Shown: positions 35,467 through 44,388 of the stretch, piece after piece | How the letters are laid out: the number at the start of each line of letters is the position of its first letter | Position numbering within the stretch: position 1 is the stretch's first letter | DNA from: Geodermatophilus sp. TF02-6 | Lineage (GTDB): Bacteria; Actinomycetota; Actinomycetes; Mycobacteriales; Geodermatophilaceae | DNA: 64,000 nt | Direction of reading: 5' to 3' | NCBI RefSeq assembly: GCF_003319115.1 | Contig: NZ_QOHF01000007.1 | Span: 62,001-126,000, forward strand | Position numbers and translations under genes: made by a program | Notes under the pieces: model-generated | Databases searched by the model: none | Told to the model about the DNA's origin: nothing | What the model saw: only the letters and a program-made list of their open reading frames with translations

Positions 35467-36306
35467 CTACGCTCGCAGGCGACAGTGCCCACGTCCTCCG
35501 GGAGGATGACCGTGCTCCGCTTCCTCGGCCTGCTGCTGGTCATCTGGTTGGCGATCACCGTCATCGGCGCCGTCGTCAAGGGCCTGTTCTGGCTGGCCGT
35601 CGTCGGCGGGCTGTTCTTCCTGCTCACCGCGGCGTTCGGCTGGGGGAAGCAGAGGAACCGGCTCTGACCACGGCCGCGCCGGTGCGCCGAGGACGGCGGT
35701 CACGGCGGCCGTCTCCGCGGCGAGGTCGGCCAGGGCGGGGTCGCGGACCGCGCAGGACGCGGCCAGGGCGACGATCCGCGCAGGCAGCGGACGGTCGGGC
35801 AGCCGGGCGGTGACCCGGTCGGCCCCGCGGGCCAGCAGCGCGGCGGCGGCGGCCTCGTCCCCGCGCGCCGCGGCGCGGACGGCGGCGACGGCGTTCATCA
35901 GCGCACTGGCCGGCCACGACCACGCGGGTCCGGCCGGGACCGGTCCGGGCGGAGGCAGCGGCGGGTGCGCGACGACCTCCAGGTCCACCCGCCAGAACAC
36001 CGGCAGTCCGCGGAGGAGTGCGTAGACCAGCCGGCGGTCGGGGGCGGCGGCAGTCTCCGGGTCGAGCCGCAGCAGTCGCACCGGCCGGACCGATCCCAGG
36101 GCCGCTGGCAGCATCTGCAGGCAGGTGTCGCGATCGGCGCCGGCGACGTCCACGCGGAGGTCGATGTCGCTGAACGCGTCGGCGGTCCCGCCGGCGAGGG
36201 ACCCCCGTAGGGCGACGCGGGCCGAGGGCGCCGTCCCGGCGAGCGCCGCGCGGAGGGCGTCGACGATCTCGGTCCGGCGCTCCTCCCGCAGGTCGAGGTC
36301 GGCCAC
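35467..36306 (-). CDS. Nucleotidyltransferase-domain protein
   Basis: About 279 residues from GTG 36306 (GTG GCC GAC CTC). A pol-beta-type nucleotidyltransferase motif is visible: VALRGSLAGGTADAFSDIDLRVD, with the GS and DxD. The rest is Ala-rich and helical. The native C-terminus probably lies near APARPWSEPVPLL (about 35660). Beyond that, the frame runs antisense through the small membrane gene 35506-35667 until 35467, giving a Gln/Asp-rich tail that is a shadow. A lost stop codon is likely. Possible role: aminoglycoside-nucleotidyltransferase-like or MNT-like enzyme; not resolved. Confidence 0.7.
   Translation of the reverse strand: MADLDLREERRTEIVDALRAALAGTAPSARVALRGSLAGGTADAFSDIDLRVDVAGADRDTCLQMLPAALGSVRPVRLLRLDPETAAAPDRRLVYALLRGLPVFWRVDLEVVAHPPLPPPGPVPAGPAWSWPASALMNAVAAVRAAARGDEAAAAALLARGADRVTARLPDRPLPARIVALAASCAVRDPALADLAAETAAVTAVLGAPARPWSEPVPLLPPAERRGEQEEQPADDGQPEQALDDGADDGDRQPDDQQQAEEAEHGHPPGGRGHCRLRA
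35506..35667 (+). CDS. Small membrane protein (about 50 residues)
   Basis: MTVLRFLGLLLVIWLAITVI continuing with hydrophobic residues, forming two closely spaced membrane segments and ending FGWGKQRNRL. GGGAGG directly abuts ATG 35506, so GTG 35512 (6 nt spacing) may be the true start. Small hydrophobic proteins of this form are widespread in actinobacteria with no known role. The whole gene is antisense to the 3' part of the nucleotidyltransferase frame. Confidence 0.65.
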   Translation: MTVLRFLGLLLVIWLAITVIGAVVKGLFWLAVVGGLFFLLTAAFGWGKQRNRL

Positions 36307-36520
36307 GGCACCACGATGGCGGACGAGCGCGGCTCGGCCCAGCACGGGACCGGCCGTCACCAGCGAGGTCCCGCCGACGCGGACGGCGACCACCGCACGC
36401 CGGTGGTCGTCCTCCCTCCCGCGGGGCGACGGCCGGCGCGCGGTGGTCTCCGCCGAGGGTGACCGGTGCTCGGGGCCTGTTCTGGCCGGCCGACGCCCGG
36501 GGCGGGCGCGGGGCCGGCGA

Positions 36521-37174
36521 TCAGAACCGCAGACCGGCCTCCAGGTGGCCGAGGGCCTCGTCGAACCGGTGGAACACCGAGGCCTGTCCGGCGGGCCCGT
36601 CGTCGGCCGTGGTGGCGGTGGCGCTGCCGACGGGGAGGACGGCGAGCACCACACCGACCAGCGCGCCCGCCATGACCCGGACGGCGGGATCGTCGGGCTG
36701 CCGTCCCGCGCGTTCGGCGATGACCTCGGCGAGCACGTCGAGGCTGCGCGCGAGCTCGGTCACCAGCCGCGCCGCCAGCTCGGGGACGGTCTGGAACAGC
36801 CGCTGCCGCTCGAACTCGCGGGCCAGGTCCTCGTCGGTCAACCGCTCGACCACGTCGCGGACCGCGGCCCGCATCGCCGGGATGAAGGGGAGCTCGGGGG
36901 GCTGGGCCCGGACGGCGGCGAGGAAGGCGGGGTCGAGGGCGTCGTGGGTGACGACGTCCTCCTTCGTCCCGAAGTACCGGAAGAAGGTGCTGGGCGAGAC
37001 CTCGGCGGCCGCGGCGATCTGCTCGACCGTGGTGGCCGCGTACCCCTGCTCGACGAACAGCCGCAGCGCCTGCTCCTGGATCGCGGCCCGGGTCCGCGCC
37101 TTCTTGCGCTCCCGCAGGCCGGTGCCGGGCACCGGCCCGCGGGGGCGCTGGTCAACGGGTCGCGGGGACGTCAT
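36521..37174 (-). CDS. TetR-family transcriptional regulator
   Basis: 217 residues from ATG 37174. The N-terminal HTH is AAIQEQALRLFVEQGYAATTVEQIAAAAEVSPSTFFRYFGTKEDVV. The C-terminal ligand domain is MftR/KstR-like in layout (AMRAAVRDVVERL). The start overlaps the end of the truncated MFS efflux gene, so it is or was its co-transcribed repressor, as for EmrB/QacA-type pumps. Confidence 0.92.
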   Translation of the reverse strand: MTSPRPVDQRPRGPVPGTGLRERKKARTRAAIQEQALRLFVEQGYAATTVEQIAAAAEVSPSTFFRYFGTKEDVVTHDALDPAFLAAVRAQPPELPFIPAMRAAVRDVVERLTDEDLAREFERQRLFQTVPELAARLVTELARSLDVLAEVIAERAGRQPDDPAVRVMAGALVGVVLAVLPVGSATATTADDGPAGQASVFHRFDEALGHLEAGLRF

Positions 37175-38226
37175 GCGGGGATTCTGCCGCGCGCTCCTCG
37201 GCGGCACCGTCCCCCGGCCGGGGCAGGAGGGCCGCGGCCAGCAGCGCGCAGGCCGCCGCGGCACCGGCCGCCACCCAGAAGGCGACGTCCATCCCGTGCA
37301 CGAAGGCGTCACGGGCCGACTGCAGGAGCGCGGGTGCGCCGAGCTCCCGGGCGACGGCCGCGCCGCCGGGAAGGCCGGCCCGCGCCTGCTCCGCAGCCGC
37401 CGGCGGGAGGGCGTCGGTGTCCACGCCGGTCCGGTACAGGGACGCCAGCAGGCTGCCGAGGACGGCGACGCCCAGCGCCGCCCCGACCTGGCGCAGGGCC
37501 TGGACGACGGCCGAGCCCACGCCGCTGCCCTCGTCGGACAGCACCCCGATGGCGGCGTCCATCGCCGCCGGGAGCGAGGCGCCGAGCCCGATCCCGGTGA
37601 GGGCCAGCCAGCAGGCGGCGAACCCGTACCCGCTGTCGGCGCCGGTGGTCGCGGCTGCGGCCAGGCCCGCGGCCAGCACCAGGCAGCCGGCCGTCACGCG
37701 CACCCGCACGGAGCCGCGCCGGGCCAGCCGATCGCTGCCCTGCGCGCCCACGAGGAGTCCACCGATGAGCGGCAGCAACCGCAGCCCGGTGCCCAGGGCG
37801 TCAGCGTCGAGTACCCCCTGCAGGTACTGCGGCACGGCGAAGAGCACGCCGGCCAGCGCTGCGGTGACGACCGCGGCGACCGCGGTGCCGCCGGTGAAGG
37901 CGCGGGACCGGAACAGCGAGGGGTCCACCAGCGGTGCGTCGGTGCGCCGCTCGCGGAGGACGACGGCGCCCAGGCCGAGCACCCCTCCGGCGAGCAGCGC
38001 CAGGGCCGCGGCGTCGTCCCAGCCGCGGTCACCGGCCCGGATGAGGCCGGAGACCAGGGCGGTCAGGCCGGCGCTGGAGGACAGGATCCCGAGCGGGTCG
38101 ACGCGGCCGGGTCGCGCGCTGCGCGACTCGGGCAGGAGCGCGGCCACCGCGGCCAGGGCCACGAGCGCCACCGGCACGTTGAGCAGGAAGACCGAACCCC
38201 ACCAGAAGTGGTCCAGCAGCCAGCCG
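37152..38226 (-). pseudogene. EmrB/QacA-type MFS drug transporter, N-terminal part lost
   Basis: Hydrophobic helices from GWLLDHFWWGSVFLLNVPVA to the C-terminus (APALLQSARDAFVHGMDVAF) match the last two thirds of a 14-helix drug:H+ antiporter. The first four to five helices and any start codon are missing. Similarity stops at about 38226, exactly where an EAL-domain fragment on the other strand begins. The open frame to 38444 upstream is antisense noise. The TetR gene follows with a 23-bp overlap. Confidence 0.8.
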
Positions 38227-38385
38227 CACGTCGTCGCCGAGGGCGTCGAGCGCCCGGCGCACGCGGAGGTCCTGCACGACCTGGGCTGCCGCTCCGCCCA
38301 GGGCTTCCTGTTCGGCCGGCCCGCCCCGCTGGCCGCACTGCACGAGGACCTGCTGGCGGGGTCGGTGCCGGCCACCGCTCGTTGA
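38227..38385 (+). pseudogene. EAL-domain (c-di-GMP phosphodiesterase) C-terminal fragment
   Basis: 53 codons reading HVVAEGVERPAHAEVLHDLG, then CRSAQGFLFGRPAPL, ending in a stop at 38385. This is the well-known end of EAL domains (VAEGVE..L..LGC..AQG..F.RP). No upstream EAL sequence exists; the fragment abuts the broken MFS gene head to head. It is the relic of an inversion or large deletion. Confidence 0.8.
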
Positions 38386-38427
38386 GCGGTTCTGCGACGG
38401 CGGCCGCGTCGGGGTTCCTGAGCGCGG

Positions 38428-39600
38428 TCAGCCCCGCACGGCATCGGCGGTGGGCGCCGTCGCCGTGCGAGCGGCGACGGCGGGGACGATCAGCCGCGCG
38501 GCCGCGGTGCAGCCGCGCACGAAGCCGAAGAAGGGACCGAAGTCGTGGGTCGCCGCGAACCCGGTGACGAACAGACCCGGGACGCTGGTCTGCATGTGCT
38601 CGTCGAGCACGGGGAACCCGTTCGCGGTCGCCAGCCCCGGCACGTCGGCGAGGTAGGGCACGGCGGTGACGTCGGCCCGGTAGCCGGTGGCCAGGACGAC
38701 GTGGTCGACGACGAGCGTCTCGCCGGTGGACAGCTCGGCGCGGATCTCCCCCGAGGGCAGCTCCACGCACCGGACGACCTCGGTCCGCGGGTGGCGGTGC
38801 ACGACGCTCTCGGGCAGCCGCGGGGGCAGCCACGGCTCGAGCTTGAGCCGGCCCTCGGCCCAGAAGCGGCGGTCGACGGCCGCGCGCTCGTCGTCGGGCA
38901 GGGAGCGGTACCAGCCGGGGACCGACTCGGTGCGCTCGATCAGGGCGTCCACGAAGGACCAGTCGGAAGGCGTGAACGCGGGGGTGTCGTGGCGGTGGAC
39001 GACGTGCACGGCCTCGACCCCCTGGTCGGCGAGCAGCGCGGCCCACTCGTAGGCGCTCTGCCGCCCACCGACGATCAGCGTCCGGGCGTCGCGGGTGCGG
39101 TCGAACTCGGTGAGGAAGCAGGTGTGGGCGTACCGGTCGGCCGACAGCCCGGCGACGAGGTGCCAGGGCGCCGCGGCGAAGGAGCTGATGCCGGGAGCGG
39201 CGACCACGGAGCGCGCCGAGAGGCTGCCCGCGTCGCCGAGCTCGACCTCGACCCCGTCCGGGCGGGGCCGCACGGCGGTGACCAGCTCGGGGCGGACCTG
39301 GATGCCCTCCACGTCCTGGAACCAGGTGGCGTAGTCGACGAAGAGCTCGACCGGGATCGGGTGGACGTCGGCCGGCCGGATGCCGCGCTCGGCCAGGTAG
39401 CGCTCCATGGTGTGTACCTCGGCGGCGTCGAGGTGCCAGTCGACCCCGGAGCGCAGCAGCATGCCCCGCGGCATGTGTCGGCGCCAGAAGGACATCGGTT
39501 CGCCGAGCACCAGGGTCTCGATCCCGGTGTGCCGGGCGTGCGCGGCGACGGCCAGCCCGTAGGGGCCGGCGCCGATGACGACGAGTGACAGGTCCGGCAT
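38428..39600 (-). CDS. FAD-dependent oxidoreductase (flavin monooxygenase-like)
   Basis: 390 residues. FAD motif VVIGAGPYGLAVAAHAR at the N-terminus, the NAD(P) segment RTLIVGGRQSAYEWAALL mid-protein, and the C-terminal ATG motif VVLATGYRADV. The layout resembles group B flavin monooxygenases / lysine N-hydroxylase-like proteins. It ends with GLFVTGFAATHDFGPFFGFVRG. ATG 39600. Substrate unknown. Stands between the EAL relic and the hybrid kinase, with a hairpin in its leader. Confidence 0.88.
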   Translation of the reverse strand: MPDLSLVVIGAGPYGLAVAAHARHTGIETLVLGEPMSFWRRHMPRGMLLRSGVDWHLDAAEVHTMERYLAERGIRPADVHPIPVELFVDYATWFQDVEGIQVRPELVTAVRPRPDGVEVELGDAGSLSARSVVAAPGISSFAAAPWHLVAGLSADRYAHTCFLTEFDRTRDARTLIVGGRQSAYEWAALLADQGVEAVHVVHRHDTPAFTPSDWSFVDALIERTESVPGWYRSLPDDERAAVDRRFWAEGRLKLEPWLPPRLPESVVHRHPRTEVVRCVELPSGEIRAELSTGETLVVDHVVLATGYRADVTAVPYLADVPGLATANGFPVLDEHMQTSVPGLFVTGFAATHDFGPFFGFVRGCTAAARLIVPAVAARTATAPTADAVRG

Positions 39601-39606
39601 GGTCGC

Positions 39607-39638
39607 TCCCCTCGTGGGCACAGCAGCCCGCGAGGGGA
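39607..39638. terminator. Stem-loop between the hybrid kinase and the flavoprotein gene
   Basis: TCCCCTCG (39607-39614) pairs with CGAGGGGA (39631-39638), with an inner GGGC/GCCC. It follows the hybrid kinase stop (39710) and precedes the flavoprotein start by 7 bp on the same strand, so it is either a terminator for the kinase or a structured leader. Confidence 0.45.
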
Positions 39639-39709
39639 ATGGTGCTCCGATGGAGGTGCCGGGCGCATCAGGGCCGACGCCGCAGGCGCTCCGGCTACCG
39701 GAGCCCCGG

Positions 39710-42700
39710 TCAGGGCAGGACGCGCCAGGACGAGCGGGTGGCGTCCTGGCAGCCGTCGGTGCGGGTCTCCCCGGCCGCCCGCGCGTCCCCGGGCAGCGAC
39801 CGCAGCCCCTCCTGCCCTGCGCGCCGCGCCTCCTCGGCCTGCCGGCGGGCGGTGACGTCGCTGGCCGCGCCCACCCACTCCTCGACGCGGCCGTGTTCGT
39901 CGAGCAGCGGGACCGCGCGCGAGAGCACCCAGCCCAGCGATCCGTCCGGACGGCGGACGCGGTGCTCGAGCTCGAAGACGTTCCCGGTCCGCACCGCCTC
40001 CTCGATCGCCCGGGTGACCAGCGGCTGGTCGTCGGGGTGGATGTACTGGTCGAGCCAGGAGGCGGTGGGCCGGTCGGTGTCGGCGATGAAGCCACGGCCG
40101 TCGAGGGCATGCATCTCCGTCCAGTCGGCGTTCATCCGGTAGACGACGTCGAAACTGGCGTCGACCAGCGCCCGCCAGCGGCCCGCGCTGCGTCGGCGCA
40201 GCCGGGCCAGCTCGAGCTGGGCGCCGATGCGGGCCAGCAGCTCGCGGGGCGAGAAGGGCTTGACGATGTAGTCGTCGGCACCGGCGAGCAACCCCTCGAC
40301 CGCGGACTCCTCTCCCGCCCGGGCGGTGACCAGGACCACCGGGACGTCGGCCGGCCCGTCGTCCCCGCGCAGCGCGCGCAGCAGCCCGGAGCCGTCGAGC
40401 CGGGGCATCACCACGTCGGCGAGCACGAGGTCGGGCCGCAGCGCGCGGGCCGCCTCCAGCGCCTCGACGCCGTCCCGAGCCGTGGCGACCCGCCAGTGGG
40501 GTTCGAGCAGCCGGCGCAGGTAGTCCCGCGCGTCGGCGTTGTCGTCGACGACCAGCACGCGCGCACCGAGCGCCCGGCGCACGATCCCGTCCGGCTGCGC
40601 CCCCGGGTCGTCGGCGGGCTCGGCGAGGACCGCCTCCTCCCCGACCGGGGCCGCGGTGACCCAGCGCTCGACCTCCTCGGCCAGCGCGGCGGCGACGTCG
40701 GACCGCGCGACGGAGACCGGCTCCCCCGGGTGGTCGGCGGCGGGCCGCCGCCCCAGCGGCAGCCACACCGTGAAGGTGGTGCCGACGCCGACCTCGCTGC
40801 GCACCCGGACCCGGCCGTGGTGACGCCGCACCAGCTCGTCGACCAACGCCAGGCCGATCCCGGCGCCCTCGTGCGTGCGCGCCCGCGTCCCGCGCACGCG
40901 GTGGAAGCGCTGGAACAGGTGCGGCAGGTCGTCGGCGGGGATGCCCACCCCGGTGTCGCGCACCTGCACCTCGACGTGCTTGGGCAGCGGCCGCACCGAG
41001 ACCTCGACGACCCCCTCGAAGGTGAACTTCAGCGCGTTGGCCAGCAGGTTGGACAGCACCTTCTCCCACATCTGCGGGTCGACCCACACCGGTTGCGGCA
41101 GCCGCGGGGCGTCCACCCGCAGCTCGATCCCGGCCCGCTCGGCCGCGCTGCGGAACAGCCCGGCGACGTCGGCGGTCAGCCGGGACAGGTCCGTCGGCGC
41201 GAACGCCGGGCGCAGCCGGCCGGCCTCGGCACGGGAGAAGTCGAGCAGGCTGCCGACCATCCGCAGCAGCCGGCGGGCGTTGCGCCCGGCCAGCTCCACG
41301 TCGGCGCGCAGCTCCTCGGGCAGGTCGGCCCGGCGCTCGTGCAGGGCCTCGAGCGGGCCGAGCATCAGCGTCAGCGGGGTGCGGAACTCGTGGGAGACGT
41401 TGGAGAAGAACTCGGTCTTGGCGCGGTCGAGCTCGGCCAGCCGCGCCAGCCGCTCGCGCTCGCGCTCCCGGCCGCGCGCCTCGACCACCCGGGCGGCGAC
41501 CTCGCGACCGGCCAGCCAGAGGAACTCGCGGTAGGCGGCGTCCAGCGGCAGCCGCGGGTGGACCCCGAGCACGAGCAGGCCGTTCGGGGAGTCGGCCCCC
41601 GGCTCCCGCAGCGGGACGAGCAGCGCCGCCTCGGGGACCAGCCCGTCCGGCCCGGCGGGGCCCCCGAAGCGGGCGGCGACGTCCTCGACCAGCAGCGGCT
41701 CCCCGAGCCGGGCGGCCCGGGCCAGCGGCCAGCCGGGGTCGCCGGTGTCCAGCTCGACCCGGGACGGGGCCATGGGTCCCCCGGCCTCGACCCCGACGGC
41801 GTCGACCAGGAGGGCCACGCTGCCCACGCCGTCGATCCGGTAGCCCACGGCGAACAGGACGTCCTCGCCGTCGACCGCGATCGCGGCCAGGGCGCTCTCG
41901 AGCGCGGTCCGCCAGGTCGTGGTGCCGGCCGTCCGGCTCCCGAGCTCGTGCAGGGTGCGCAGCCGCCGGTCGGCCAGGACCTGCGTGGTCCGCTCGACGA
42001 CGGTGGCCAGGATGCCGCCGACCGCGCCGGCCTCGTCCCGGATCGGGGTGAAGAACAGGTCGAACCAGGCGTTCTCCAGCACTCCGGAGCGGGTGATCGG
42101 GTAGAGCGCCTCCCGCACCTGCACGGGGGATCCGGCGAGGACCTGGGCGTAGATCCCCTCGTTGAGGTGCCACACCTCGGGCCAGCAGTCCCGGTTGGCC
42201 TGGCCCAGCCCGGCGGGGTGCTTGACCCCCATGAGGTCGCGGTAGCCGTCGTTGTAGAGCTGGATGTGCCGCGGTCCCCACAGCAGGCACATCGCCAGCG
42301 GCGCCTCGAGCACCAGGCGGACGGTCGTGCGCAGCGCCGCCGACCACCCGCCGACCGGACCCAGCTCCGTCGTCGACCAGTCCCGCTCCCGCGCCAGCCG
42401 CGCCACCTCGGCGGGGCCGGCGAACAGCGAGCGGACGGCGGCGACGTCGGCGCTCGACGGCGGCAGGCCGCGGCCGGCCACCAGGTCCACGACGGCGCGA
42501 CCGAGGACGTGCACCGCGAGCACCCGGTCGGCCGCTCCGGCCGTGGCCACCGCCCGCGGCATCGACGGGTGCTCGGAGGTCTCCTCGTCCTGCACGAGCA
42601 CGGTGCCCCCGGCGGCGTGCACCGCCCGCGCGCCGGCGGCCCCGTCGTTCCCCATCCCGGTCAGCACCACGGCCAGCACCGCGTCGCCGAAGGAGTCGGC

Positions 42701-43066
42701 GACCGAGGCGAGCAGGCGGTCGAGCGGCCGGTCGGCGACCACGCTGTGCAGCGGCTGCGCGCTGCACGAGCCGTCGGGGAGCACCTCCAGGAGCGTGCGC
42801 GGCCGGGCCACCGTCACCAGCCCCGGACGCAGCTGGCCGCCCTCGTCGGCCCAGGCCACCTCCAGCGGGATGCGGCGCTGCAGGATCTCCACCAGGTGGC
42901 TGCCCTGGCCGCTGAGGTGCTGGGCGAGCACGACCGGCACGGGGAGGTCGGCCGGCAGCTCCCGCAGGACCCGGGTGACCGCGTCCAGCCCCCCGGCGGA
43001 GGTCACGATCGCGACGACGGCGAACGGTGCGGCGTCCTCCGCCGGGTGCGACGGCTCGTCCACCAC
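39710..43066 (-). CDS. CheB methylesterase - PAS - GAF - histidine kinase - receiver - PAS hybrid
   Basis: About 1118 residues from GTG 43066 (GGGAGGAG upstream). Domains in order: CheB-type methylesterase (20-195; catalytic Ser in VTSAGGL, His in LAQHLSGQG, Asp in TGMGNDGAAGA); PAS-like with RDWSTTELGPVGGW; GAF; HisKA with FFSNVSHEFRTPL; HATPase with VLSNLLANALKF and GVGIPADDL; receiver with LADVVMPRLDG and VTARAGEES; C-terminal PAS with the IHPDDQPLV segment. No CheR domain or chemotaxis gene is near, so the CheB unit probably acts as a sensor or a non-chemotactic esterase. Soluble, with no transmembrane helix. Confidence 0.92.
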   Translation of the reverse strand: MVDEPSHPAEDAAPFAVVAIVTSAGGLDAVTRVLRELPADLPVPVVLAQHLSGQGSHLVEILQRRIPLEVAWADEGGQLRPGLVTVARPRTLLEVLPDGSCSAQPLHSVVADRPLDRLLASVADSFGDAVLAVVLTGMGNDGAAGARAVHAAGGTVLVQDEETSEHPSMPRAVATAGAADRVLAVHVLGRAVVDLVAGRGLPPSSADVAAVRSLFAGPAEVARLARERDWSTTELGPVGGWSAALRTTVRLVLEAPLAMCLLWGPRHIQLYNDGYRDLMGVKHPAGLGQANRDCWPEVWHLNEGIYAQVLAGSPVQVREALYPITRSGVLENAWFDLFFTPIRDEAGAVGGILATVVERTTQVLADRRLRTLHELGSRTAGTTTWRTALESALAAIAVDGEDVLFAVGYRIDGVGSVALLVDAVGVEAGGPMAPSRVELDTGDPGWPLARAARLGEPLLVEDVAARFGGPAGPDGLVPEAALLVPLREPGADSPNGLLVLGVHPRLPLDAAYREFLWLAGREVAARVVEARGRERERERLARLAELDRAKTEFFSNVSHEFRTPLTLMLGPLEALHERRADLPEELRADVELAGRNARRLLRMVGSLLDFSRAEAGRLRPAFAPTDLSRLTADVAGLFRSAAERAGIELRVDAPRLPQPVWVDPQMWEKVLSNLLANALKFTFEGVVEVSVRPLPKHVEVQVRDTGVGIPADDLPHLFQRFHRVRGTRARTHEGAGIGLALVDELVRRHHGRVRVRSEVGVGTTFTVWLPLGRRPAADHPGEPVSVARSDVAAALAEEVERWVTAAPVGEEAVLAEPADDPGAQPDGIVRRALGARVLVVDDNADARDYLRRLLEPHWRVATARDGVEALEAARALRPDLVLADVVMPRLDGSGLLRALRGDDGPADVPVVLVTARAGEESAVEGLLAGADDYIVKPFSPRELLARIGAQLELARLRRRSAGRWRALVDASFDVVYRMNADWTEMHALDGRGFIADTDRPTASWLDQYIHPDDQPLVTRAIEEAVRTGNVFELEHRVRRPDGSLGWVLSRAVPLLDEHGRVEEWVGAASDVTARRQAEEARRAGQEGLRSLPGDARAAGETRTDGCQDATRSSWRVLP

Positions 43067-43268
43067 GTCAGCTCCTCCCACCCCGACCCCGGCGGCGGCA
43101 GCGTGCAGGTCCCGCCGGGACGGCTGTCGGCGTTCGCCACTGTAGGCCGGTCGGCGCCCGGCGCGACGCCGCGGATCCGGACTCCGCGGATCCGGATCGG
43201 TTCCCCGGGAGGCGCTCAGCCGCCGGTGCCGACCGGCTTCCGGCCGGCACCGGCCCGCCGGTGCGCGG

Positions 43269-44312
43269 TCACACCAGCGATCCGACGCCGCGCAGGAGGA
43301 CGTCGCGGACCGGAGCGGGCCGGCCGGCGAGCATGACGCGGGCGACCCGGGCCGAGCGGCGGACGAGCCGCTGGGTCGGCGGCCGGCGCTGCCGGTCGTA
43401 GGCGGCCAGCGCGGCCGGCACGTCGTGCTCGCCGAGCAACCGGGCGAGGGTGACGGCGTCGACGAGCGCGGAGCAGGCCCCCTGGCCGAGCGCGGGGGTC
43501 ATGCCGTGGGCGGCGTCGCCGAGGAGGACGACGCGGCCGCGCACGTACGACGGCAGCGGCGGGGCGAGGTCGTACACCCGGTGCTCGAGGAGGCGCTCGG
43601 GGTCGGTGCGGGCGAGGACCTGCGGCACGGGGTCCGGCCAGGTCGCGTACCGGGCCTGCAGGGCCACCCAGTCGTCGCCGTCCGCGTCGGGCGCGGCGAC
43701 CGCGGCGTACCAGTTGGTGCGGCCGGGCTCCATCGGGGTGAGCCCGAAGACCTGCCGCCGTCCCCAGGTCTCGCCGTGGACGGCGACCTCCCCGGCCACC
43801 CATCCGCGCCAGGCGACGAAGCCGGCGTCGCGGGGGCCGGTCGGTCCGGGGAAGACGGCGGAGCGGACCGTGCTGCGCAGGCCGTCGGCGCCGACGACCA
43901 GGTCGCAGTCGTCGGCGAGCTGCCGGGGGTCGGCGATGGCCGCACCGGTGCGGATCTCGACGTCCCCCAGCGCGGCCAGCAGCAGTTCCATCAGCGTGCG
44001 GCGGCCCAGGAGGACGACGGGACGTCCGCCGCGGCGCTCGATCCGGGCCAGCGGCAGGTCGGCCAGCCGCCGACCGGTGGCACTGCGGATCGTCGCCGAG
44101 CGGTAGGGCACGGACCGCTCGCGGAGCTCCTCCTCGAGCCCCAGGTGTGCCAGCGCCCGCTGCGCGTCGGGCCACAGCCCCAGCGCCGCCCCGTGCACGG
44201 TGACCTCCGGCCAGCGCTCGAGCACGGTGACCCGCCAGCCGCTCCGGCTCAGGCCGGCCGCCGTCGCCAGACCACCCACACCGGCCCCCACGACCACCGC
44301 CGTACGTCGCAC
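43269..44312 (-). CDS. FAD-dependent aromatic-ring monooxygenase (PHBH-like)
   Basis: 347 residues. All group A flavoprotein hydroxylase motifs are present: VVGAGVGGLATAAGL, the DG motif CDLVVGADGLRSTVR and the GD motif VVLLGDAAHGMTPALGQGA. GTG 44312. Divergent from a DinB-type isomerase / methyltransferase / TetR operon, with a perfect palindrome in the shared 76-bp promoter region. Likely hydroxylates an aromatic or polyketide-like compound using NAD(P)H. Substrate unknown. Confidence 0.9.
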   Translation of the reverse strand: MRRTAVVVGAGVGGLATAAGLSRSGWRVTVLERWPEVTVHGAALGLWPDAQRALAHLGLEEELRERSVPYRSATIRSATGRRLADLPLARIERRGGRPVVLLGRRTLMELLLAALGDVEIRTGAAIADPRQLADDCDLVVGADGLRSTVRSAVFPGPTGPRDAGFVAWRGWVAGEVAVHGETWGRRQVFGLTPMEPGRTNWYAAVAAPDADGDDWVALQARYATWPDPVPQVLARTDPERLLEHRVYDLAPPLPSYVRGRVVLLGDAAHGMTPALGQGACSALVDAVTLARLLGEHDVPAALAAYDRQRRPPTQRLVRRSARVARVMLAGRPAPVRDVLLRGVGSLV

Positions 44313-44321
44313 GCCCGCAGA

Positions 44322-44339
44322 CTACTACACCTGTAGTAG
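44322..44339. promoter_or_regulatory. Palindromic operator in the divergent promoter
   Basis: CTACTACA-CC-TGTAGTAG is a perfect 8-bp inverted repeat with a 2-bp centre, an AT-rich island in very GC-rich DNA. It lies 10 bp from the monooxygenase start and 50 bp from the DinB-type gene start. The TetR gene at the end of the plus-strand operon is the natural candidate to bind it. Confidence 0.65.
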
Positions 44340-44388
44340 CACGGCGAGTAGCCTGGTCCGGAGCAGGCTCGCTGGGGAGGAGACGGCC

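Noticed and set aside
36307-36520. Upstream extension of the nucleotidyltransferase frame (VVAVRVGGTSLVTAG region)
   Set aside because: Could be an N-terminal extension, but it has no supporting motif or ribosome site; GTG 36306 gives a normal domain start.
39575-43336. 1253-residue plus-strand open frame
   Set aside because: Antisense shadow of the hybrid kinase; no domain signature.
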